This document shows, piece after piece, positions 57,876 through 64,000 of a DNA stretch of 64,000 bases. The stretch comes from Candidatus Cloacimonetes bacterium HGW-Cloacimonetes-2. Its GTDB lineage: Bacteria; Cloacimonadota; Cloacimonadia; Cloacimonadales; Cloacimonadaceae. Where the stretch lies: the NCBI GenBank assembly GCA_002842035.1, contig PHBP01000008.1:1-64000 (forward strand), in the 5' to 3' direction. The notes beneath the pieces were generated by a model. That model was not told the origin of the DNA. It saw only the letters and a list, made by a program, of their open reading frames with translations, and did no database searches. How positions within the stretch are numbered: the first letter of the stretch is position 1; each line of letters starts with the position of its first letter. Both the position numbers and the translations under genes were made by a program.

Positions 57876-59852
57876 TTACTTATTGTCACAAAAGCGTCTA
57901 AACCAGATTTCCTGCGCCAGGACATTGAAGAGCATCTCGGCAGGAGCTTGCTTGCCACTAAGATATTCTTTCCACTTGCGATGAATGACCGGCAGATTCC
58001 ACAAGTTCCTGCGTCTGAACTCACTGGAGTGAACAATCTCCTCAATATACGGCTTTAGCGGACCCCTCATCCAGGTGCTAAAGAAGGGCGAGGAAAAGAT
58101 ACCCTTATCCCTGCGTTCATAGATCTCACGCGGCACGATTTCTTTCATCGCCTCGCGGTGTATGTATTTGTGCATTGGAGGTTTAATCTTGTATTCAGCA
58201 GGCAGGCTAAAGGCAAAATCTACTAGCCTGTGATCCAGGAAAGGAACCCTGCTTTCGACCGAATTAGCGCTGGACATCCGGTCTTCCAGATGCAGAAGTG
58301 TCTGGATCGATGTACTATGCAGCATATTAAAGAGGAAGTTATCCAGCCTGGAACCCTTGATATCGTGAATCTGCCCCAGAATCCCTCCCGAGGCAGCAGT
58401 ACGCGCCTGCTCGATGAAATCCCGGTTAAAAGGCTCAAAGCGATAGTGGCTGAATTCCAGCTTGTAGAGTGACGATTCGGGAAGCAGCGCAGATAGTAAG
58501 ACCTTGCCCAGTTTTGCTCCCATAGTTCCCGGCTTGTCACCTGATAAATAGTCTCTCAGCTCTTTCTGCAAGATCCCAAAACGCCCGGAGCGGATTTGAT
58601 CCGCAAAATAGCGGTATGCAGAATGACGATAGCCGGCAAAAAGCTCGTCCGAGCCCTGTCCGGAGAGCAACACTTTGATGCCCTGCTCTCTCACAGAATG
58701 CATTACTGCCCACTGCGAGGTATATCCTGCCCGTGTCGGCAAGTCGTTGTAATATGTAACTTTATCCAGCCAATCCCAGGCATCCTGCGCCCCTGGTGAG
58801 ACATAGTAAGGCTGCGAACCGGTCTGCCCCACGATAAGATCTATCCACTTCCTTTCATCCAAAGCCGGATCGTCCGAATAGAAGCTGCTAAAGGTCCGCA
58901 TTCCGTGCCCTGATTGGCGATGGGCGCTACAGACAATTGCCGAGGAATCCATCCCTCCGGAAAGACTTGCCGCGATCTCCACATCGCTGCGCAGATGCAG
59001 GCTAAGGCTATCTTCAAACAAGCCCCGATAGGTCTCCACTGCTTTTTCAAAGCTGAGCCCGGACTTACCAAATGCTGCCGTATCAATTTCATAATATGCG
59101 TGGGTAGTGATCTCCCGATCCGATACGATCATATTATGCCCCGGCTTGAGAGCTCTGATCCCTTTCCAGAAAGTCTCCTCGCCATAAACCAAGAGAGAAT
59201 TGATCTTCATCGAACGCCAGATCATCGGATAATTCAGCGACTTATCGATTGGCAGATCCAAGAATTGCTTCATTTCAGAGCCCCAGAAGAGCCCCTTATC
59301 CGTCTTTGCATAGTAGAAAGGCTTGATTCCAAAGCGATCCCGGGAGATGAAAAGTCTCTGCTTTTTCTGATCCCAGATCACAAATGCCCACATTCCGATG
59401 AAGTGATCTACGCAAGCATCGCCCCAATGGTGATATGCCTTGAGAATCACTTCCGTATCGGAATGTCCCGTAAAGCCATAGCCCAGGGCAGTCAATTCCC
59501 TCAGGAGTTCCTGATAGTTGTAAATCTCACCATTAAAGGTTACACTAAGCCCCAGAGCCTCATCGTGCATAGGCTGATGACCTGCCTGAGATAGCTCCAA
59601 TGTAGAAAGCCTGCGAAATCCAAGACCGAGCGAAGCAGAAGCAGGTGCTGACAAGAGAGGACAGAGCTGCCGTGCCTCATCGGTTGATTGAGGACCCGAA
59701 AACGAACACGCCTTCCCGGCTGCCCGATCGATCAGCAAATAGCCTTCATCATCCGGCCCGCGATGCCGGATCGTATCCGTCATCCGTTTCAACTGATGGA
59801 TATCGACTACTGCTTTGGGATCAAAGAGATAGATTCCGCTTATTCCGCACAT
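57876..59852 (-). CDS. asnB: Asparagine synthetase, glutamine-hydrolysing (AsnB)
   Basis: A 658-residue enzyme. The N-terminal Ntn glutaminase begins MCGISGIYLF with Cys 2 as nucleophile, with RHRGPDDEG and SVTFNGEIYNY; the C-terminal synthetase has the pyrophosphate loop SLSGGMDSSAIV near residue 295 and VLLSGQGSDELFAGY near 381. It is the long (about 610-660) form seen in polysaccharide loci as well as in primary metabolism, so another amidotransfer target is possible. Opposite in metabolism to the asparaginase at 1.4 kb. Confidence 0.9.
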   Translation of the reverse strand: MCGISGIYLFDPKAVVDIHQLKRMTDTIRHRGPDDEGYLLIDRAAGKACSFSGPQSTDEARQLCPLLSAPASASLGLGFRRLSTLELSQAGHQPMHDEALGLSVTFNGEIYNYQELLRELTALGYGFTGHSDTEVILKAYHHWGDACVDHFIGMWAFVIWDQKKQRLFISRDRFGIKPFYYAKTDKGLFWGSEMKQFLDLPIDKSLNYPMIWRSMKINSLLVYGEETFWKGIRALKPGHNMIVSDREITTHAYYEIDTAAFGKSGLSFEKAVETYRGLFEDSLSLHLRSDVEIAASLSGGMDSSAIVCSAHRQSGHGMRTFSSFYSDDPALDERKWIDLIVGQTGSQPYYVSPGAQDAWDWLDKVTYYNDLPTRAGYTSQWAVMHSVREQGIKVLLSGQGSDELFAGYRHSAYRYFADQIRSGRFGILQKELRDYLSGDKPGTMGAKLGKVLLSALLPESSLYKLEFSHYRFEPFNRDFIEQARTAASGGILGQIHDIKGSRLDNFLFNMLHSTSIQTLLHLEDRMSSANSVESRVPFLDHRLVDFAFSLPAEYKIKPPMHKYIHREAMKEIVPREIYERRDKGIFSSPFFSTWMRGPLKPYIEEIVHSSEFRRRNLWNLPVIHRKWKEYLSGKQAPAEMLFNVLAQEIWFRRFCDNK

Positions 59853-60180
59853 ATTAGTTTCCTTTGAGGCAGAAAAGACCGATCAGCAAAAGAGTCAAGG
59901 AAATAATTGCGCAGTCCAATCCCGCCCGTTGAGATAAGTCCTATCACTATGTGCCAGCTGCCTTTGCGCCAAAGCCCCAATCATTCCTGCTTGAATACTC
60001 TGGAGATCCCCTAGTGATCCCCTAGTGACTCCCTTGTGGCGACCAGAGGATCTCCAGAGAATTGCCCGCCCTATTCGAGAGATCTCAAAAGGCAAGCCAG
60101 CGAGCAGCAAAATTTTTGTATTGACAGCTAAAATGTGTCTTGAAAAATGATCTTACAATTACGCTAAGAAAGGAGTCGTC
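59853..60180. other. Gene-free stretch with a family B repeat
   Basis: Upstream of asnB. Contains the family B repeat at 60005-60052, with outer inverted arms GCCAGCTGCCTTT (59950-59962) and AAAAGGCAAGCCAGC (60088-60102), and a TTGACA box at 60121-60126 facing the small ORF. Nothing else seen. Confidence 0.6.
60005..60052 (+). repeat. Intergenic repeat family B, copy 3
   Basis: Direct units GATCCCCTAGT (60005-60015 and 60016-60026) and GACTCCCTTGT (60027-60037), loop GGCG, then inverted ACCAGAGGATC (60042-60052). Flanked by TCTGGA on the left and TCCAGAGA on the right, which extend the pairing. Confidence 0.88.
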
Positions 60181-60339
60181 GTGAAAACAGAACGTTTCAA
60201 CCGCATACACAGCCGTACTGAAGCGCTCTATGAAGTGCTTTCCCGAGCCATTTGGACCGACGACGAGGAGGTATTGCTACAACTATCCGTTTTTAGCGCA
60301 ACATTGACACCTCTTTTCCCTGCCTCTATAGCCCGATAA
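60181..60339 (+). CDS. Small ORF of unknown function (52 residues)
   Basis: Begins with GTG at 60181 five bases after a strong ribosome site AAAGGAG (60169-60175), with TTGACA at 60121-60126. The peptide MKTERFNRIHSRTEALYEVL... is polar and then hydrophobic near the end; SRTEALYEVL resembles SRTDALYGRL at the N-terminus of the sigma-like protein at 12.7 kb, so it could be a remnant of a related gene, a real small protein, or a leader for speD. Followed by a run of nine C at 60358-60366. The start signals are good; reality as a gene is uncertain. Confidence 0.45.
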   Translation: MKTERFNRIHSRTEALYEVLSRAIWTDDEEVLLQLSVFSATLTPLFPASIAR

Positions 60340-60445
60340 GCAAAGAGGCAGAGGCTCCCCCCCCCCTATTCCCAAGAACGGATTTTTCCCCAAATCCCGG
60401 TATATTTACCGGATTTCCCTTTAATCCTGAAATAAAGAGGTGATA

Positions 60446-60835
60446 ATGCAAGCATTAGGAAGACAGATTCTCGTAGAATTCTACGATTGTGATAAAGACA
60501 TTTTGACCGATGAGCAGGCGATTCGCACCGCGATGATCGATGCCTGCAAAATCGGCAAGGCAACCGTTGTAACCGATACTTTGCACTCCTTTAGCCCTTA
60601 TGGCGTGAGCGGAGTGGTGGTAATCGCCGAATCCCACGTGGCAATCCACACCTGGCCGGAGTATGGCTATGCAGCCGTGGATATCTTTACCTGTGGTGAG
60701 ACGATCTCCCCCTGGGAGCTGTTTCATCACCTGAAAAAGGAATTTAAGAGCCAGCACAGCAGTAATATGGAGCTGCGCAGAGGTCTCTTTGAAAATGGCG
60801 GCAACCCGATCAAGCACAAGCCGGATGCCCTATGA
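60446..60835 (+). CDS. speD: S-adenosylmethionine decarboxylase proenzyme (SpeD)
   Basis: Makes decarboxylated SAM, the aminopropyl donor for spermidine. The 129-residue proenzyme cleaves itself before Ser 63 (ESHVAIHTWPE), turning that serine into the pyruvoyl cofactor; Cys in FTCGET and His in TLHSFSPYG are the other active-site residues. The ATG at 60446 is favoured by AGAGG 5 bases upstream; a GTG at 60440 is also in frame. Overlaps speE (ATGA). Confidence 0.95.
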   Translation: MQALGRQILVEFYDCDKDILTDEQAIRTAMIDACKIGKATVVTDTLHSFSPYGVSGVVVIAESHVAIHTWPEYGYAAVDIFTCGETISPWELFHHLKKEFKSQHSSNMELRRGLFENGGNPIKHKPDAL

Positions 60836-61674
60836 ACAGGTGGCATTCTGATTATCACAGCCCTCATCGCGCCCTGAGCTTTGAGGTGACTCGATCCCTC
60901 TATACTGAAAAGAGCGAGTACCAGGAGATCGAAATCCTTGAGACGCCGGAATTTGGCAAGGTGATGCTATTGGATGGAGTCCTGATGGTGACCGAAAAAG
61001 ACGAATTCGTCTATCACGAGATGCTGGCACATCCCGCACTCTTCACGCATCCCAAGCCAGCCAGAGTTTTGATTATTGGTGGCGGAGATTGCGGCACTTT
61101 GAGCCGTGTACTGATGCACAAGGGAGTGGATAAGCTCGTCCAAGTCGAACTGGATGAGATGGTTACGCGAGTATCGAGAGAGTACTTTCCGGCTCTTACC
61201 GCCGCCTGCGAGGATCCCCTGGTCGAGTTGATCTTTGGTGATGGCATCAAATATCTGAGGGAGACCCAGGCGAAGTTTGACGTTATCCTGATTGATTCCA
61301 CTGATCCGGTTGGTCCGGCAGAGGGCCTCTTCAGGCGTCCCTTCTTTGCTGATTGTAAAAGAGTTCTAAACGATGACGGCATCCTTTGTCTGCAATCCGA
61401 AAGCCCCTGGATCGAGGATTTGAGGCCGGTAATCAGCGAAGTCAACCGTGATCTGCATAGTCTGTTTCCGATTGTCCGGGCTTATAGCGCAGCAATCCAG
61501 ACCTATCAGGCCGGGTTTTGGCTGTTTCAGATAGCTTCCCTGGCATATGATCCGTGCGATCAGGCAGTTTATGAACGGATCACCGAGGCAGGGCTCAAAT
61601 GCAGTTACTATCACGCAAATCTGCATTTTAGTTCGTTCGTTTTACCGGCATTTGTAGAAAAATTACTCAATTGA
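60832..61674 (+). CDS. speE: Spermidine synthase (SpeE)
   Basis: Transfers the aminopropyl group to putrescine. The 280-residue protein has the N-terminal strand domain, the dcSAM-binding VLIIGGGDCGTLSRVLMHK (about 74-92) and the catalytic IDSTDPVGPAEGLF. Encoded with speD in one translationally coupled unit, giving a complete two-step route. No ornithine or arginine decarboxylase is in the window. Confidence 0.95.
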   Translation: MNRWHSDYHSPHRALSFEVTRSLYTEKSEYQEIEILETPEFGKVMLLDGVLMVTEKDEFVYHEMLAHPALFTHPKPARVLIIGGGDCGTLSRVLMHKGVDKLVQVELDEMVTRVSREYFPALTAACEDPLVELIFGDGIKYLRETQAKFDVILIDSTDPVGPAEGLFRRPFFADCKRVLNDDGILCLQSESPWIEDLRPVISEVNRDLHSLFPIVRAYSAAIQTYQAGFWLFQIASLAYDPCDQAVYERITEAGLKCSYYHANLHFSSFVLPAFVEKLLN

Positions 61675-61676
61675 GC

Positions 61677-61682
61677 TTGACA
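61677..61682 (+). promoter_or_regulatory. Likely -35 box of the membrane protein gene
   Basis: Exact TTGACA 60 bp before the chosen start and just after the speE stop; TAAGCT at 16 bp is a weak -10. Confidence 0.4.
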
Positions 61683-61741
61683 AGTTTCTATCTACTTGTA
61701 AGCTGTAACAAAATCAAAGGCTTGTGACCCGGGAGGTACAG

Positions 61742-62599
61742 ATGCCGCAATACAAGACAGTTCTTAGCTTGGCGTTGATAATAGTTCTCCTCGCTGAGTT
61801 TGCTGCTATTATGGGGATTTTTTCGGAAGGCGGAGAAGGTTCTTATGAATTCACTTCGTTGCACAAGCAAAAGGTAATGATCTATGGCAGAGGTGTTTAT
61901 AAGGATATGCCGGCTGAGATGGCACCTCAGGGCATAGCCCAGGATTATGTCACATTATTTCTGGGAATTCCACTGCTCTTGATTGCTTTGATCGGAGCAC
62001 AGAAAGGGAATGCCCGTTCCAGATTGCTCCTGGGCGGCGTCTTGCTCTACTTCCTGGTGACTTATCTGTTTTGGCTTACGATGGCAGCTTTCAACGACCT
62101 CTTTCTGGTCTATGTCGTGATCACTTCGCTGAGTTTCTTTTCCTTCTTACTGGTACTTTTGCATCTCCCGCCCCGCAAGGTAAAGGCTACCTTTGTAAAT
62201 CCGATCCCCAGAGGAGCTGCTGGAATCTTTCTGATCGTATCGGCTGTGCTCGTCGCGTCGATGTGGCTATCCAGGCTCTTGCCCCCCTTGATCCGGGGCA
62301 CTGTCCCTGCGGAGCTTTACCATCTCACTACGATGATCGTGCAAGGTCTGGATCTGGCTCTTTTTTTGCCGATTGCCCTGATTAGCGGAGTCCTTTTGTA
62401 TCGCAAGAATCATTGGGGATATCTTTTTGCCCCGATTTATCTGGTCTTTCTGGCGATGTTGATGACGGCGCTTTTGGCAAAGCTGGCATATATGCACATC
62501 GAAGGATATCCCTCTCCAGTGGGAGTTTACTCTCTGATTGGCTTACTTTGGGCGGGTTCAGTGTACTTTTCAGTAACTTGTCTCAAAGGAACCCGATAG
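61742..62599 (+). CDS. Seven-helix membrane protein of unknown function
   Basis: A 285-residue inner-membrane protein. The ATG at 61742 follows GGGAGG by 5 bases; a GTG at 61724 in frame lies before that site. After the first helix there is an ~35-residue outside loop (SEGGEGSYEF...MAPQ), then six more hydrophobic segments (about 65-85, 95-118, 120-140, 160-185, 205-228, 235-285). No family is recognised. Confidence 0.75.
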   Translation: MPQYKTVLSLALIIVLLAEFAAIMGIFSEGGEGSYEFTSLHKQKVMIYGRGVYKDMPAEMAPQGIAQDYVTLFLGIPLLLIALIGAQKGNARSRLLLGGVLLYFLVTYLFWLTMAAFNDLFLVYVVITSLSFFSFLLVLLHLPPRKVKATFVNPIPRGAAGIFLIVSAVLVASMWLSRLLPPLIRGTVPAELYHLTTMIVQGLDLALFLPIALISGVLLYRKNHWGYLFAPIYLVFLAMLMTALLAKLAYMHIEGYPSPVGVYSLIGLLWAGSVYFSVTCLKGTR

Positions 62600-62719
62600 G
62601 CTCGAGAGCCAATTACGCAGATGAATCAGGCATCATTTACCGGTCTTTGTGATGATGCGAATTTATAGAAGTGTTGTCAAATTTCCCCTTGGCATTAGCG
62701 CCATTGGGCAAAAAAAAGA

Positions 62720-62725
62720 TTGACG
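62720..62725 (+). promoter_or_regulatory. Possible -35 box of the response regulator gene
   Basis: TTGACG 52 bp before the start codon; no clear -10. Confidence 0.35.
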
Positions 62726-62776
62726 TAAGATGGCTTAGCCTTTCGTTTGATAAAAAAATAGTAAAAGAGGTGGACA

Positions 62777-63136
62777 ATGAGTTCTCGAATTCTTCTCGTC
62801 GATGATGACCGTTTATTGCGGGAAGTAATAGGTGAACACCTGTCTGCTTTCGGATTCGATGTGGATTTGGCAGAAGATGGCGAACATGCCTATGCCAAGT
62901 TTATGCCGGGTAAATACAAGCTGGCTATCATAGATCTTATGATGCCTGGGATGAATGGTCTGGAGCTGATGCATAAACTGCTCGAAGAAGATGATCAGAT
63001 GTTTTGTCTAATTATGACCGGCTATCCCACCATTGATTCGGCTTACAAATCCATGGTTGAAGGGGCAAGTGATTATATTATCAAGCCCTTCCAGCTGATG
63101 GAGCTCATCAATATAGTACAAAAATATATCAAGTAA
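62777..63136 (+). CDS. Receiver-only response regulator (CheY-like)
   Basis: A 119-residue single receiver domain: acidic pocket DDD at 9-11, phosphorylation Asp 53 in AIIDLMMPG, Thr 81 and Lys 103 in IIKPF. No output domain, so it acts by protein contact. AAAAGAGG lies upstream. Stop overlaps the next start (TAATG), which links it to the acetyltransferase-like gene. No histidine kinase is in the window. Confidence 0.92.
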   Translation: MSSRILLVDDDRLLREVIGEHLSAFGFDVDLAEDGEHAYAKFMPGKYKLAIIDLMMPGMNGLELMHKLLEEDDQMFCLIMTGYPTIDSAYKSMVEGASDYIIKPFQLMELINIVQKYIK

Positions 63137-64000
63137 TGGCTTATAAGATCTCTTCGGTAGCCTCTGCGGACTTTAAGGCGCAGAAGGTTGTCGGTTTTTG
63201 GAGTGATCCCCGCTTGATGACTGCGGTGGCAGGGGCTCTGGATCTTGAGCCCAAGCTGATCCTATGTTACAAAGGCGAAGAGCTTTTGGCCAGCTTGCCA
63301 ATCTATGAGAAATCCCGGCTCGGTATCAAGTATCTGGTACACCCATCCTTATCATATTATCAAGCCTTGAATTTTTACTTTCCGGACAATGTTCCGGCGG
63401 CACGTCGCGGACTGGATGAGCTTGGCATCTCCAAAGAGATGGCGGTCTACCTAAAGGGCAAATATCGAAAGACTGGGATCAACCTGGCGCCTCAGAATCA
63501 GGATGTAAGGGGTTTTGTATGGTCTGGATTCCGGGCAAAACCGCTTTATACCTATACCTGGAACACCTCAGACACACCTCAAGCATTGACAGATGAGAGG
63601 AAGAAGCTGAAAGTAGCCGAATCCAGAGGCTATACACACGATGAAAGCTTTGAGCCGGAAAGTTTTATGAAGCTCTATCGGGAAATGAACCTGCGCAAAA
63701 AGCAGAATCCCGGGATCAGTATGGCAAGAATACAGGATTTCTTTGTTAGCTTACATAAGCAGGGCTTGCTAATCCAGAAGAACTTGAGGTTGGATGGCGA
63801 GATTGTAAGCGCAAACTATACCCTCGGGAATGGCAAAGGCACGGGATATACCGTCATTAGGGCATCCAAAGAGCAAGAGATGGCTTATGGAGTTAGCAGT
63901 CTGCACACGATGATCCTGCTTGAGAGCCTGGGAGATAGATACTCCGAGATAGATTTTTGCGGTGCTAATGTTGCGGATGTGGCTCGGTTTAAAGCAGCTA
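63136..64000 (+). CDS. FemAB/GNAT-like acyltransferase (partial, runs off the right edge)
   Basis: At least 288 residues, open to the end of the window. The N-terminal half has short strands and KLILCYKGEELLASLPIYEK; the C-terminal half with MKLYREMNLRKKQ and GEIVSANYTLGNGKGTGYTV resembles the Acetyltransf_6/FemAB fold, in which a peptidoglycan or polysaccharide precursor is modified. Coupled to the response regulator by TAATG. Assignment is by pattern only. Confidence 0.6.
   Translation, partial: MAYKISSVASADFKAQKVVGFWSDPRLMTAVAGALDLEPKLILCYKGEELLASLPIYEKSRLGIKYLVHPSLSYYQALNFYFPDNVPAARRGLDELGISKEMAVYLKGKYRKTGINLAPQNQDVRGFVWSGFRAKPLYTYTWNTSDTPQALTDERKKLKVAESRGYTHDESFEPESFMKLYREMNLRKKQNPGISMARIQDFFVSLHKQGLLIQKNLRLDGEIVSANYTLGNGKGTGYTVIRASKEQEMAYGVSSLHTMILLESLGDRYSEIDFCGANVADVARFKAA

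Overview
The window looks like chromosome from a strictly or mainly anaerobic, diderm (Gram-negative-type) bacterium of the FCB side of the tree, most likely a Cloacimonadota (WWE1) member. Support: a 16S rRNA 5' end whose variable bases read GTGGATTAGGCATGCAAGTCG; lipid A synthesis (lpxB plus a DUF374 acyltransferase); oxygen-independent ribonucleotide reductase (nrdD/nrdG); a rubrerythrin-like protein; and a very large C25 (gingipain-like) secreted protein with a type IX secretion-style C-terminal domain. The taxonomic call is inference from these features, not from a database search.

Layout. 1-186: 5' end of a 16S rRNA gene (minus). 0.7-2.4 kb: queC and asparaginase. 2.4-7.7 kb (minus): a fused radical SAM/DUF2344 protein with nrdG and nrdD. 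8.3-12.4 kb (minus): MBOAT acyltransferase with two SGNH-like proteins, an envelope O-acylation unit. 12.7 kb: an ECF-sigma-like protein with a long unknown C-terminus. 14.2 kb: a candidate terminator-ended small RNA. 14.4-16.7 kb: DUF374 acyltransferase, lpxB and a small membrane protein. 16.8-20.5 kb: ferritin-like protein, recO, rqcH-like, coiled-coil membrane protein. 20.7-23.3 kb (minus): tadA, tRNA-Ser(CGA) and an ECF-type vitamin transporter whose two ATPase genes are each incomplete but complementary. 23.4 kb: M29 aminopeptidase. 25.5-29.3 kb (minus): an ArsR-permease-CcdA-thioredoxin-DGC-ArsC arsenic/thiol operon with a likely operator. 29.9-32.4 kb: a TdeIII-type restriction-modification pair of more AT-rich composition. 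32.8-36.3 kb: an EamA transporter and an N-terminally extended SppA. 36.4-37.1 kb: a dense repeat locus. 37.1-43.7 kb (minus): the giant C25 protein and an LVIVD lipoprotein. 44.0-53.1 kb (plus): a tight run of ten genes from adk through two potassium systems, rluA, ribBA and a lone cyclic-nucleotide-binding protein. 53.3-56.9 kb (minus): acpS, ogt and the rpsP-khpA-rimM-trmD-RNA MTase-rplS ribosome operon. 57-59.9 kb (minus): LEA14-like lipoprotein and asnB. 60.2-64 kb (plus): a small ORF, speD-speE, a membrane protein, a receiver-only response regulator and a truncated FemAB-like acetyltransferase.

The most unusual signal is in the intergenic DNA. At least eight gene-free gaps carry one of three sequence families (A: 4 copies, B: 3 copies, C: 1 copy) that share one grammar: two to four tandem 11-bp units starting GAT(T/C)C or a close variant, next to a hairpin formed with inverted units. 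The units differ completely between families after the first five bases, yet unit length and layout are retained. This looks like one undescribed class of structured intergenic element. The second is the ECF transporter at 21.2-22.7 kb: one ATPase has Walker A, Walker B and switch His but no signature motif; its partner has the LSGGQ signature but no Walker A, so the pair could build exactly one ATP site.
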